A stretch of 44,753 nucleotides of DNA from Candidatus Nealsonbacteria bacterium RIFOXYB1_FULL_40_15 (GTDB taxonomy: Bacteria; Patescibacteriota; Minisyncoccia; Minisyncoccales; GWA2-38-27). Under the pieces are notes generated by a model that saw only the letters and a list, made by a program, of their open reading frames with translations, was not told the origin of the DNA and ran no database searches. The translations under genes were made by a program, and so were the position numbers. Of the stretch, positions 25,811-35,240 are shown one piece after another; the stretch's first letter is position 1, and every line of letters begins with the position of its first letter. The stretch covers positions 1-44,753 of the forward strand of contig MHMM01000007.1 of assembly GCA_001821555.1 (NCBI GenBank), written 5' to 3'.

Positions 25811-26976
25811 TTTATTTTGACGAATTTCCTTTTTCCCACCTGGATAACAGTCCCGGAAATGGCTTCTATATCTTTTTTCCAGTCTTTTTCCGGTTGGCTG
25901 TTTATCTTCACCCCCCCCTGTTCAATTAGTCTCTTGGCGTCTGATTTGGAAGACACCAGATTAGACTTAACCAAAAGGTCCAGAATATTAATCTTCTCTT
26001 CTATTATTTTTATCTCTTCTATATTTTCTGGAACCTCTTTATTTTTAAATATTTTATTGAATTCTTCTTCTGCCTTTTTGGCATCCTCTTCAGAGTGATA
26101 CATTTTTATAACCTCCCTTGCCAGCATTGCTTTCAAGTCCCTGGGATTATTTTGAGATTTTTTCATTTTTTCTATTTCTTTTATCGGAACGCGGGTTACG
26201 GATTCAAAATAATCAAATATAAATTCGTCCGGCATAGACATAATCTTGCCGAACATTTCTTTGGGAGAATCTTCTATCCAGATGCAATTGCCCGAGGTTT
26301 TGCTCATCTGTTTTCCGTCTGTCCCAAATATCATTCTGCAAGTCATTACGTACTTTTCCCTTCCATTCATTTTTCTCTGCAAATCTCTTCCGATCATCAT
26401 ATTAAAAAGCTGGTCGGTTCCGCCTATCTCAAGATCCACATCTAAAACTACCGAGTCATATCCCTGCATCAAAGGATACATTGTTTCGTGATACCAGACA
26501 GTATCGCCCCTGTTAATTCTGTTCTGAAAATTATCCCTTTGAAAAAGCTGGGGAGCTGTTATATTTGATGCGATATTGACCATATCCTTGTATTTAAGTT
26601 TTAGAAGCCAATCCCCATTTTTTCTTATTTTAACCTTCTTAAAATCAATGATTTTCCCCGCCTGCCTCTTCCACGTTCTTATATTCTCCTGTATTTCTTT
26701 TTTTGATATCTTTTTTCTGGCCTCTTTTCTCTGGGAAGGATCTCCAACAACCACAGTGCCCGTGCCAATAACCAAAATAGTCTCGTGTCCAAGATCTGAA
26801 AATTCTTTAAGCTTTAAGAGGTTTATTGTGTGTCCTAGGTGGAGTTTGCCGCCAGTCGGATCTATCCCCAAATAGATCCTTATCTTCTTTTTTTCTATAA
26901 AACTTGCAAATTGTTTTTTATCAGGTAAAATTCTGTCTACGCCCCTAGTTAATACTTCTTCTATATTGGGTTTCAT
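25807..26976 (-). CDS. tyrS: Tyrosyl-tRNA synthetase
   Basis: IYLGIDPTGGKLHLGHTINLLKL; KMSKTSGN; S4-like C-terminus; start trimmed to MKPNIEEVL. Confidence 0.95.
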   Translation of the reverse strand: MKPNIEEVLTRGVDRILPDKKQFASFIEKKKIRIYLGIDPTGGKLHLGHTINLLKLKEFSDLGHETILVIGTGTVVVGDPSQRKEARKKISKKEIQENIRTWKRQAGKIIDFKKVKIRKNGDWLLKLKYKDMVNIASNITAPQLFQRDNFQNRINRGDTVWYHETMYPLMQGYDSVVLDVDLEIGGTDQLFNMMIGRDLQRKMNGREKYVMTCRMIFGTDGKQMSKTSGNCIWIEDSPKEMFGKIMSMPDEFIFDYFESVTRVPIKEIEKMKKSQNNPRDLKAMLAREVIKMYHSEEDAKKAEEEFNKIFKNKEVPENIEEIKIIEEKINILDLLVKSNLVSSKSDAKRLIEQGGVKINSQPEKDWKKDIEAISGTVIQVGKRKFVKIK

Positions 26977-27041
26977 AATTATTAAATCTATATTAGAATA
27001 AACATATAATATTGTAAATATAAAAATTCGGCAAAATAAAC

Positions 27042-27121
27042 AATTTTGCAGGACCCTGCGATCGCGGCAGCGGGAGCACGAGGAATTTTTTAGCAGAAAA
27101 ATATCCGTGTCCAGCAAAATT
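27042..27121 (+). repeat. Structured intergenic repeat element, copy 2
   Basis: Arms aattttgcAggac/gtccAgcaaaatt plus ATTTTTT-agca-GAAAAAT hairpin; homologous to 9054-9135. Confidence 0.8.
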
Positions 27122-27144
27122 CGTTTGTTGAGCAAGAATTTTCT

Positions 27145-29100
27145 ATGGCTGAAAGAAAATTCAAAAGAGAAATATACGGACAGAAAAAAAGGATGATTTT
27201 TAGAATCCTAATTTTTGTTTCTTTAGGATTCTTTTTAACAGCCCTCTTAGGATCGGCTGTTTTTCTTTATTACGCCAAAGACCTCCCAAGGCCCGAAAAA
27301 TTCACCGAAAGAGAGTTTGTAGAATCAACTAAAATATATGATAGAACAGGCCAAATCCTTCTTTATGAAATGTTCTCGGAAGAAAAAAGGGAGATAGTGC
27401 CGCTCTCGGAAATTTCTGATTACCTCAAGAAAGCTGTTATATCTACTGAAGACGCAAAGTTCTATTCCCATAATGGAATAGATTTTACCGGAATTTTAAG
27501 GGCCTTCAAGTTGAATTGGAACAGGGGAGATCTTTCTTACGGGGGATCCACTATCTCCCAACAGTTGATCAGATCTACCTTTTTGTCTACTCAAAAAACA
27601 GCTGAAAGGAAAACTAGAGAAATAATACTTACCTTGGAGCTGGAAAGAAAATATGGAAAAGACCAGATACTTGAATGGTATTTGAATCAGATCCCTTTGG
27701 GAATAAATATATATGGAGCAGAGTCGGCCTCAAAAACATATTTTAATAAAAGAGCTAAGGATCTCACTTTGGCAGAATCAGCTTTACTGGCGGCGGTTAT
27801 AAAAATGCCAAGCCACTATTCTCCTTTCGGGAAACATCTTGATCAGCTTTTGGCCAGAAAAGATTATGTCCTGGATAGAATGGCCCAGGAAAATTATATA
27901 ACAAAAGACGAAGCCGAAGAAGCAAAAAAAGAGGACCTTAAGTTTGCCCAATTTGCAAATACAATAAAAGCTCCACATTTTGTTTTGGAAGTTCAGGACT
28001 ACCTTATAAAAACATACGGGGAAACTTCTTTGAGGGAGGGGGGGTTCAAAGTCTATACCACCCTTGATTGGGAAATGCAGGAAGAGGCCGAAAAAGTCAT
28101 AACCGATAATATTGAAAGAATAAAAAAATATAAAGCATACAACACCTCTCTAGCCGCCCTTAGCCCGAAAACAGGAGAGATACTCGCTATGGTCGGCTCG
28201 TCGGACTGGTTTTCAAAATCCTATCCTGAAGGATGCATATCAGGAAAAGACTGCCTGTTTGAGCCAAAAGTAAACATCGCCACTTATGGAATAGGCAGGC
28301 AGCCCGGATCGGCTTTCAAGCCCTTTGCATACGTAACCGCTTTTCAAAAAGGCCATAAGGCAGAAGAAATAGTAGTTGATGAGTATACTGATTTCGGAGT
28401 ATGGGGCAATTCCCACTATACTCCGCAAAATTATGACGGTCTTTTTAGGGGGCCTGTTACATTAAGATCTGCCCTAGCCCAGTCCCTAAACATACCAGCC
28501 GTAAAAGTCCTCCTATATCTTGCCGGCCTAGAAGACACTCTAGAAACAGCAAAAAGAGCAGGACTGACAACCTTGGGCAATCCTGCTTCTTTCTACGGCC
28601 CCTCTATAGTGCTTGGAGGGGGAGAGGTAAAGCTTTTGGATATGGTTTCTGCTTATGGGGTATTTGCAAACGACGGGATAAAAGTTTCTCCCTCATATAT
28701 ATTGAAGATAGAGGATTCCAAAGGAAGAATAATAGAACAGAACAATAAAACTCCTAGAAGCATTTTGGACCAGCAGGCAGTGAGAATGCTTAACAGCGTC
28801 CTTTCAGATAATACGGCAAGAACTCCTATGTTCGGAGCAAATTCAAGCTTGTATATTCCAGGATGGCAAACAGCCGCAAAAACAGGAACAACAAACAGTT
28901 ATAGGGATGCCTGGGCGATAGGGTATACTCCCTCCATATGCGTGGGAGTTTGGGCAGGGAACAACGATAACACTCCCATGAGCGAAAAGTCATCTATTAC
29001 AATATCGGGTCCTATTTGGAAATCATTTATGTTAAAAATTCTACCGAAGTTCCCGAAAGAAGATTTCATTCTTCCCGAAGGATACGCAAATCCTGAATAA
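27145..29100 (+). CDS. Class A penicillin-binding protein (1A family)
   Basis: STEDAKFYSHNGIDFTGILRAF transglycosylase; RQPGSAFKPF, AQSLNIPAVK, AAKTGTTNSYRDAW. Confidence 0.97.
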   Translation: MAERKFKREIYGQKKRMIFRILIFVSLGFFLTALLGSAVFLYYAKDLPRPEKFTEREFVESTKIYDRTGQILLYEMFSEEKREIVPLSEISDYLKKAVISTEDAKFYSHNGIDFTGILRAFKLNWNRGDLSYGGSTISQQLIRSTFLSTQKTAERKTREIILTLELERKYGKDQILEWYLNQIPLGINIYGAESASKTYFNKRAKDLTLAESALLAAVIKMPSHYSPFGKHLDQLLARKDYVLDRMAQENYITKDEAEEAKKEDLKFAQFANTIKAPHFVLEVQDYLIKTYGETSLREGGFKVYTTLDWEMQEEAEKVITDNIERIKKYKAYNTSLAALSPKTGEILAMVGSSDWFSKSYPEGCISGKDCLFEPKVNIATYGIGRQPGSAFKPFAYVTAFQKGHKAEEIVVDEYTDFGVWGNSHYTPQNYDGLFRGPVTLRSALAQSLNIPAVKVLLYLAGLEDTLETAKRAGLTTLGNPASFYGPSIVLGGGEVKLLDMVSAYGVFANDGIKVSPSYILKIEDSKGRIIEQNNKTPRSILDQQAVRMLNSVLSDNTARTPMFGANSSLYIPGWQTAAKTGTTNSYRDAWAIGYTPSICVGVWAGNNDNTPMSEKSSITISGPIWKSFMLKILPKFPKEDFILPEGYANPE

Positions 29101-29136
29101 AAAAAACGGAGCGTAGTAATAACGCTCCTTTTTTCT
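29101..29136. terminator. Bidirectional terminator
   Basis: A-run GGAGCGT-agtaata-ACGCTCC T-run. Confidence 0.85.
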
Positions 29137-29153
29137 TTTTCGTTGCCTCTGGT

Positions 29154-29279
29154 CTATGTCCGGAGGATTGATGGATTTCTAGTTAATTCTCCGGCCTGCA
29201 GAAGGATTGTCATCTTTTCTGCATCTGCAGTTGATATCCTCTTTCTCGACTTCGCTTTTTTCTTCTTCCTTGGCTTCAC
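29154..29279 (-). CDS. Possible 41-aa basic ORF, GTG start overlapping upstream TGA
   Basis: GTGA overlap with the 29276-29539 gene; VKPRKKKKAKSRKRISTADAEKMTILLQAGELTRNPSILRT*. Confidence 0.35.
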   Translation of the reverse strand: MKPRKKKKAKSRKRISTADAEKMTILLQAGELTRNPSILRT

Positions 29280-29539
29280 GGCTTCCCCCTTTCTGCCAAA
29301 AGTTGCTTCGCCTCGCAGATAAGACTTTCCACTAGTCTTTGGGTGATGATGGCGGCATCAATTAAATCAAACTCTGTTTTCTGGGTACGAGCCAGATCAA
29401 GCAGGGCTTCCAGAAAATCTGCCTCATCTCCCCAACGATAGGAAAATCTGTATATTTCCCTCCCTTTATGGTAGAATTCGTGCCTCATGGGCCTTGCCAA
29501 AGGAGGAACCAACCCCCTTTTATCATATGCATCCGCCAT
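29276..29539 (-). CDS. Hypothetical 87-aa protein
   Basis: ORF with AAGGAGCGG RBS and strong promoter. Confidence 0.7.
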   Translation of the reverse strand: MADAYDKRGLVPPLARPMRHEFYHKGREIYRFSYRWGDEADFLEALLDLARTQKTEFDLIDAAIITQRLVESLICEAKQLLAERGKP

Positions 29540-29590
29540 AGTCCGCTCCTTTCAATAGAACAACGAATATTGACAAAGTTTCTAGTCTTA

Positions 29591-29618
29591 ATTGTAATGA
29601 ATTTTTAATGTTTGTCAA
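29591..29618 (-). promoter_or_regulatory. sigma70 promoter for 29276-29539 gene
   Basis: Minus strand TTGACA-N16-TACAAT. Confidence 0.75.
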
Positions 29619-29678
29619 CCCCGCAGAAGAAATTTGATATTATTTCATTATTGGGGCAAATCAAATTTCTCTACGGGG
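29619..29678. repeat. 60-bp imperfect inverted repeat between divergent genes
   Basis: CCCCGCAGAAGAAATTTGAT / ATCAAATTTCTCTACGGGG. Confidence 0.85.
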
Positions 29679-29732
29679 CCAGCCTTTTTCCACTTTCTTT
29701 ATGTTTAAGTTATATGATATAATACGTAAAAT

Positions 29733-30143
29733 ATGGCAGAAGAATATACAAAAGAAGAACTGCTTGAGCTTTATGAACAACTCCCCGAAACACTTAAAAA
29801 AGCTGTTTATTCTCCCGAAATCGGGAACACGACTCTTAGTGTCTGCAGGGAAGCGGGGATGGATAAAGAAAAGGATATGTATTCTGTCCTAAAGAAAGTT
29901 GGCTATGTTTTTTTAGGAATATTGTCTCCCGACGATTTCAAAGGAGAAATAAAGTCAGATCTTAAAATTGAGGAAGAAAAAGCCGAAAAGATTTATTCGG
30001 TTATAAACAAAGAGGTTTTTGGAAACCTAAAAAAAGAGCTGGAGCTTTTGTACGGCATTACCCTGAAACGATCCGCCCCTGTTTCTCCTCCAAAAAATGA
30101 AAAACCGAAAAGATCTGACAGATATTTGGAGCCAATAGAATAA
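29733..30143 (+). CDS. Hypothetical protein at head of T4SS-like operon
   Basis: ORF preceded by extended -10 TGATATAAT; nearly contiguous with PrgI-like gene. Confidence 0.7.
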   Translation: MAEEYTKEELLELYEQLPETLKKAVYSPEIGNTTLSVCREAGMDKEKDMYSVLKKVGYVFLGILSPDDFKGEIKSDLKIEEEKAEKIYSVINKEVFGNLKKELELLYGITLKRSAPVSPPKNEKPKRSDRYLEPIE

Positions 30144-30145
30144 TT

Positions 30146-30571
30146 ATGCAGTTTACAGTCCCCCAGTTCATAGAAAAAGAAGCCAAAATCGTAGGACCTT
30201 TAACCTTTAAGCAGTTTCTTTTTGTGGGAACTGCCGGAGCTTGCTGTATTATACTCTATTTTATCCTCCCTCCTTTTTTGGTAATAATTTTAGGAATAGT
30301 GCTTTTTGGAGGAGCCCTGGCATTGATATTTTACAAAAAAGAGGGATTTCCTTTATATATTGTCATAGCAAAGTCTTTTTTGTATGTCTTTCAGCCAAAA
30401 GTATATCTTTGGAAAAAGAAGAATATTCCTATAAAAGCAATTAAGGAATCCGAGACGGAGAAAAAAAGAAAAGAGGAGGCAGAGGAAAAAGAGCACAAGG
30501 GCCCGAGATTAAAAGTCTCAAATTTCAGCAGATTAAATGATTTATTAACCCACATAGAGACAAAACAATAA
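30146..30571 (+). CDS. PrgI-family inner-membrane protein
   Basis: FTVPQFIEKEAKIVGPLTFKQFLFVG plus TM helices; precedes VirB4. Confidence 0.8.
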   Translation: MQFTVPQFIEKEAKIVGPLTFKQFLFVGTAGACCIILYFILPPFLVIILGIVLFGGALALIFYKKEGFPLYIVIAKSFLYVFQPKVYLWKKKNIPIKAIKESETEKKRKEEAEEKEHKGPRLKVSNFSRLNDLLTHIETKQ

Positions 30572-31197
30572 TGCCCTCAACCCAGGACTTCTTGCAATTT
30601 GACCAAATTAGAGACGGAATACTGATCCTCAAAAATAAAGGATTGCGGTCTGTTTTAATGATTTCCTCCCTGAACTTTGTTTTAAAATCTCCCGAAGAAC
30701 AAGAAGCTATACTTTACCAATTCCAAAACTTCCTAAATTCTTTGGACTTCTCCTGTCAAATCCTTGTTTCTTCCAGAAGATTGAATATAACAGGATATTT
30801 GGACCGGCTTGAGAAAATAGAACAAAAAGAAGAATCTGAATTATTAAGAATACAAATTGCAGAGTATAGAAAATTTATAGAAGAGATCATAGGCGGGGGA
30901 TCGGTTATGCAAAAAGCTTTTTATATTATTGTTCCGTTTTCTATAATGGAGGCCCAATCTATTTCCCAGCAATTAAGGCCGACTAAAGTTTCAGAAATAA
31001 CAGAAGAAATGTTCCAGAGGGCGAAGGTCCAGTTGATGCAAAGAGTTGAGTTTGTTGCATTGGGACTTAGATCCTGTTCTTTGGAAGCTGTCCCCTTAAA
31101 TACTCTTGAGGTTTCGGAGCTTTTATGGGGAATATATCATCCTTCAGAGGCCGAAAGAGGATATTATCCCGAGTTCCCTGAAGAATTAATGGAATGA
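30571..31197 (+). CDS. TraC N-terminal-domain-like protein
   Basis: TQDFLQFDQIRDGILILKNKGLRSVLMISSLNF; directly upstream of VirB4. Confidence 0.7.
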   Translation: MPSTQDFLQFDQIRDGILILKNKGLRSVLMISSLNFVLKSPEEQEAILYQFQNFLNSLDFSCQILVSSRRLNITGYLDRLEKIEQKEESELLRIQIAEYRKFIEEIIGGGSVMQKAFYIIVPFSIMEAQSISQQLRPTKVSEITEEMFQRAKVQLMQRVEFVALGLRSCSLEAVPLNTLEVSELLWGIYHPSEAERGYYPEFPEELME

Positions 31198-32999
31198 AAT
31201 TTGAAATTCCTTTTTTAAAAAAGAAAACGGAGGTGGACGAACAGTTTTTCTCCGGAGAACACCTAAAGATAGGCGATATCATCGCTCCTTCTTTTATTGA
31301 AGTAAAGCAGAATGCTATAAATATGGGCGAGAGGATGAGCAAGAGCTACTTTATATTCTCTTACCCGAGATATATAACGACGGGGTGGCTTTCTCCGATT
31401 ATAAATCTCAATTACCCCATGGATGTTTCTTTCTTCTTCCATCCGGTTTCGTCTGAAAAGATATTGAAGCAGTTAAGAAGAAGAGTGACAGAAGTTCAGG
31501 CCGAAATATCAGAAAGAGAAGAAAAGGGGCTTATTAGAGACCCTGCTCTTGAAACGGCTTACCAGGACCTGGAGGATTTGAGAGACAGGCTCCAAACGGC
31601 CCAGGAAAGAATGTTTAGATTCAGCATGTATATTACCGTGTATGCGGATTCGGAAAAAGAGCTAAAAGAAATTGAAACTAATTTAAGATCTATTCTAGAA
31701 TCCAGGTTGATATATATAAAACCGGCGCTCTACCAGCAAAAAGAAGGATTTACCTGCACATCTCCCTATAATTTAGACCAATTGGATATAACCACCTTGA
31801 TGAACACAGGCCCCCTTTCCAGCGCCTTTCCTTTTGTTTCTTTTGACTTGAGCTCCAATGAAGGAATACTTTACGGAATAAACAGCCACAACAACTCAAT
31901 AGTGTTGTTTGATAGGTTTACCTTGGCAAACGCAAACTCCGTTATTTTTGCTGTTTCCGGCTCCGGAAAATCCTACGCAGTAAAACTTGAGATATTGAGA
32001 TATCTTATGCTGGGGGTTGATTCTATAATTCTGGACCCTGAAAACGAATACAAGTTTTTAGCAGAAGCAGTTGGAGGATCTTTCTTTGATATATCTTTGG
32101 GGTCTGATTATCATATCAATCCTTTTGATTTGCCCCAGCCAAAAGAAGACGAATCCGCCGAAGATGTCTTGAGGAGCAGTATTATAAACCTTGTTGGCCT
32201 GATGAGATTGATGATGGGAGGGCTTTCTCCAGAAGAAGACGGGATTATGGACAGCGCTATAACCGAAACTTACGCCGCCAAAGATATAACTGTAGAATCC
32301 GATTCTTCTTTGTGGGGAAAAGAAGACGGCTTGCCCTTCCCATTGCTAGAAGACCTAGAACAGGTTCTTTCCACTATGGAGGGAGCTGAATCTTTAGTAA
32401 AAAGACTCCAGAGATTTACAAAAGGAGTCTATTCTAATTTCTTTAATCAGCATTCTAATGTGAGCATGGCCAATAGAATGGTGGTTTTTGGAATCAGGGA
32501 TATGGAAGACGAGCTAAGGCCGATGGCTATGTATATAATCTTAAGATTTATTTGGAAGACAGCTACCTCGGAGATGAAAAAGCGCATTCTCGTGGTTGAC
32601 GAAGCTTGGTGGCTGATAAAAACAGAGGAGGGGGCGTCTTTTCTCTTCGGAACAGTCAAAAGGGCCAGAAAATACTGGCTGGGAGTAACAACCATCACCC
32701 AGGACGTAAATGATTTTATGAGATCAGAATACGGCCAGCCCATAATAACAAACTCTTCTTTGGTTATTTTGATGAAACAAAGTCCCGCTACGATTGAAAC
32801 GGTTAGAGATGCATTTAATCTTACAGAAGAAGAAAAAATGCTTCTCTTAGAAGCTCCGGTAGGGGAGGGAATATTTTTCGCCGGAACAAAGCATGTCTTA
32901 ATCAGAGTAAAGGCCTCTTATGCCGAGGACCAAATAATAACAACTTCTCCGGAGCAGCTGGTTAAAATAAAACAGGCGAAGAGAGAGTTAGGAGAATAA
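31194..32999 (+). CDS. virB4: VirB4/TraC-family conjugative ATPase
   Basis: FAVSGSGKSYAVKLEILR Walker A; ILDPENEYKFLAE; RILVVDEAWWLI Walker B; TQDVNDF. Confidence 0.93.
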   Translation: MKFEIPFLKKKTEVDEQFFSGEHLKIGDIIAPSFIEVKQNAINMGERMSKSYFIFSYPRYITTGWLSPIINLNYPMDVSFFFHPVSSEKILKQLRRRVTEVQAEISEREEKGLIRDPALETAYQDLEDLRDRLQTAQERMFRFSMYITVYADSEKELKEIETNLRSILESRLIYIKPALYQQKEGFTCTSPYNLDQLDITTLMNTGPLSSAFPFVSFDLSSNEGILYGINSHNNSIVLFDRFTLANANSVIFAVSGSGKSYAVKLEILRYLMLGVDSIILDPENEYKFLAEAVGGSFFDISLGSDYHINPFDLPQPKEDESAEDVLRSSIINLVGLMRLMMGGLSPEEDGIMDSAITETYAAKDITVESDSSLWGKEDGLPFPLLEDLEQVLSTMEGAESLVKRLQRFTKGVYSNFFNQHSNVSMANRMVVFGIRDMEDELRPMAMYIILRFIWKTATSEMKKRILVVDEAWWLIKTEEGASFLFGTVKRARKYWLGVTTITQDVNDFMRSEYGQPIITNSSLVILMKQSPATIETVRDAFNLTEEEKMLLLEAPVGEGIFFAGTKHVLIRVKASYAEDQIITTSPEQLVKIKQAKRELGE

Positions 33000-33084
33000 A
33001 AATAATTTTCAATTCTTAATTTTCAATTTTTATTAAATGACCAATGATTTAATTTTTAATAGACCTACTTAAAAATTTCGAAGA

Positions 33085-33429
33085 ATGGCAGAGGAAGTAA
33101 TAAATAACAATACAGAAAAACCTCCAAAACCGGAAAAGGTTTCCGCAAAAAAGAAGGGTGGCTGGTTTAAAAAAATACCTGCCAATGTCTTGCTTTCCCC
33201 CGGAGGCCTCATTCTTATAATCTTTGCAGCGATGATGGAAATTTTGGATTTGATTCCTCTGCCTCTTTTGGATCAAATTTGGGAATTGCCACTCGAACTG
33301 ATTTTTATTGCTCTTCTCTGTTTTATAGCCAAAGTACCCTTAAAAGCATCCCTTGCCCCTTTTATATTAGAAAGAATCCCTCTTTTGAGCGATATTCTCC
33401 CCACTTGGGTTTTGAGAATGTTTTTTTAG
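33085..33429 (+). CDS. Small hydrophobic membrane protein
   Basis: ORF with hydrophobic segments. Confidence 0.7.
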   Translation: MAEEVINNNTEKPPKPEKVSAKKKGGWFKKIPANVLLSPGGLILIIFAAMMEILDLIPLPLLDQIWELPLELIFIALLCFIAKVPLKASLAPFILERIPLLSDILPTWVLRMFF

Positions 33430-33875
33430 GCAGGTTTTACTACTATTCTCCTATCAGGGTCTTCACCCCTGCTTTCGGTCACGACATCGGTTCTAGCCGA
33501 AAGCTCCATATGGATAATCCTTCTTTCGTAGGAAGACATGGGGGAAAGAGATTTTTCTTTTCCTGTCAAAGAGACTTCGTCTGCTGTTTCTTTTGCTGTC
33601 TCTCTAAGATATTCTGATTTCTTTTCTTTATAATCATTAATATCTAGTTCAATATATGTCCCTTCCGGCATATCCTTTTTTACTAAGGCCCTCAAAAGCT
33701 TTTGTATTTCAGCCAAAACTTGGCCGTTCTGGCCTATAAGCATTTTGGGATCATCCGTCTTTGCCTTTATAAGATAGTTGGCGTCTTCTGTGTTTTTTAC
33801 TGAAACATCAACAGCAAAAGTCGCTCTTTCAAAAAACTCTTCGGCTATTTTTTTAATTGTCTCCTCGTTCCTCAT
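33426..33875 (-). CDS. Jag/KhpB-like KH-R3H RNA-binding protein
   Basis: MLIGQNGQVLAEIQKLL KH motif; SSYERRIIHMELSARTDVVTESRGEDPDRRIVV R3H. Confidence 0.92.
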   Translation of the reverse strand: MRNEETIKKIAEEFFERATFAVDVSVKNTEDANYLIKAKTDDPKMLIGQNGQVLAEIQKLLRALVKKDMPEGTYIELDINDYKEKKSEYLRETAKETADEVSLTGKEKSLSPMSSYERRIIHMELSARTDVVTESRGEDPDRRIVVKPA

Positions 33876-34566
33876 GGTTTTTCTTAAGAATAATATATTG
33901 CTGGGCTATTGTAAATAGAGTTGTTGTCAAAAGATAGAGCCCGAGGGCAGAAGGAAGCCCTATGAGTATGAATAACATAAAAACAGGGCTGAAGTACTGC
34001 ATTTGTTTTTGGACTTGGGATGATATATCGTCTTTTTTAGCAGGTGTTTTTTTGCCCGAAATAAGCCGCAGTTGGAAAAATTGGGCTAATCCCACAAAAA
34101 TAGCTAAAATAATATTTGGTTTTGAAAGATCAATTAATCCCAAAAACATAGGATTTATGGCTCCGGGATTAGAAACAAAGCTGTAGAGAAGCTTAAGCTG
34201 GTCAGGATCTAACCCCCTCCAAAAAACCCTATAAATAGCTATTAATATGGGGAGTTGTATTAATAAAGGAAGGCATCCTGAAAAAGGGCTTACTTTCTCT
34301 TTCCTATAAAGATCAAATATCTGCTTTGTCTGCTCCTCTTTGTTGTCTTTATATTTTTCCTGGATCTCTTTTATTTTGGGCTGTATCTCTGAAAGAGCCT
34401 TCTGGGATTTTATAGATTTTGATCCTAAGGGATACAAAACTAGTTTTATTAAGACTGTAAGAATGATTACTGCTATTCCAAAATCCCTGCCGGGCAGATA
34501 TTGGTAAAGAAAAACAAGTATATTTAATAGGGGCTGGTAAAGGAGTGTATTAAATAGATTCAGCAT
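33853..34566 (-). CDS. yidC: Membrane protein insertase YidC
   Basis: DFGIAVIILTVLIKLVLYPL; KEKVSPFSGCLPLLIQLPI. Confidence 0.95.
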   Translation of the reverse strand: MLNLFNTLLYQPLLNILVFLYQYLPGRDFGIAVIILTVLIKLVLYPLGSKSIKSQKALSEIQPKIKEIQEKYKDNKEEQTKQIFDLYRKEKVSPFSGCLPLLIQLPILIAIYRVFWRGLDPDQLKLLYSFVSNPGAINPMFLGLIDLSKPNIILAIFVGLAQFFQLRLISGKKTPAKKDDISSQVQKQMQYFSPVFMLFILIGLPSALGLYLLTTTLFTIAQQYIILKKNHEERGDN

Positions 34567-34572
34567 AATTCT

Positions 34573-34776
34573 TTAGGGCAAGTCCGCACCGCCCTTATTC
34601 CATGGATTGCACCTTGCGACCCTTGCGGCGCATTTTAAGAGCCCCTTTGCGCCATATTTTTCTATAGAGATAATACAATATTCAGAACAAGTTGGATAAA
34701 ATCTGCAATTGTGCCCCAATAGAGGAGAAACCGCCGCTTGGTATATTTTAATTGCTTGAGTTAATATTTTCTTCAT
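34573..34776 (-). CDS. yidD: Membrane protein insertion efficiency factor
   Basis: CRFYPTCSEYCIISIEKYGAKGLLKCAARVARCNPW. Confidence 0.95.
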   Translation of the reverse strand: MKKILTQAIKIYQAAVSPLLGHNCRFYPTCSEYCIISIEKYGAKGLLKCAARVARCNPWNKGGADLP

Positions 34777-35101
34777 TTTTGAACATCCTTGATTTTTTAA
34801 AAAGCATTCTCATATCATTCTCTATCTCGTCCTCTTTTATGCCAGGCAGGGCTATTACAACTGCATCATACCCCTTTTTAAGATTATTTGTTTTTGCAGA
34901 TTCTCTCATTTTCCTCTTTATCCTATTTCTTTCTACGGCCTTCAGAGATACCCTCTTACCGACTATAAATCCGAAACGCGAAAAATCAAGGTTATTTTCC
35001 GCCTTTTTCAAAACAATTTTCTTTTCCTTAAAACTTTTGCCTCCAGCAAAAACTCTTTCAAAGTCTTTTTCTTTTGAAAGCCTGTTTTCCTTGGGCAACA
35101 T
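34748..35101 (-). CDS. rnpA: Ribonuclease P protein component
   Basis: FGFIVGKRVSLKAVERNRIKRKMRE. Confidence 0.93.
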   Translation of the reverse strand: MLPKENRLSKEKDFERVFAGGKSFKEKKIVLKKAENNLDFSRFGFIVGKRVSLKAVERNRIKRKMRESAKTNNLKKGYDAVVIALPGIKEDEIENDMRMLFKKSRMFKNEENINSSN

Positions 35102-35102
35102 A

Positions 35103-35237
35103 TTAAACAGCGAGTCTTTTTCTGGATTTCGCTCTGCGTCTCTTTATTACTCTCCTTCCTGCTTTTGTATTCTGGCGGACCAAAAAACCGTGCGTTCTTT
35201 TCCTTTTTCTTTTTTTCGGCTGATATGTTACAGACAT
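35103..35237 (-). CDS. rpmH: 50S ribosomal protein L34, absent from the supplied ORF track
   Basis: [44 protein letters not shown]. Confidence 0.95.
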   Translation of the reverse strand: MSVTYQPKKRKRKRTHGFLVRQNTKAGRRVIKRRRAKSRKRLAV

Positions 35238-35240
35238 AAT

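Noticed and set aside
25807-27135. Long N-terminal extension of TyrS
   Set aside because: The extension covers the structured repeat and lacks TyrS similarity; MKPNIEEVL is the likely start.
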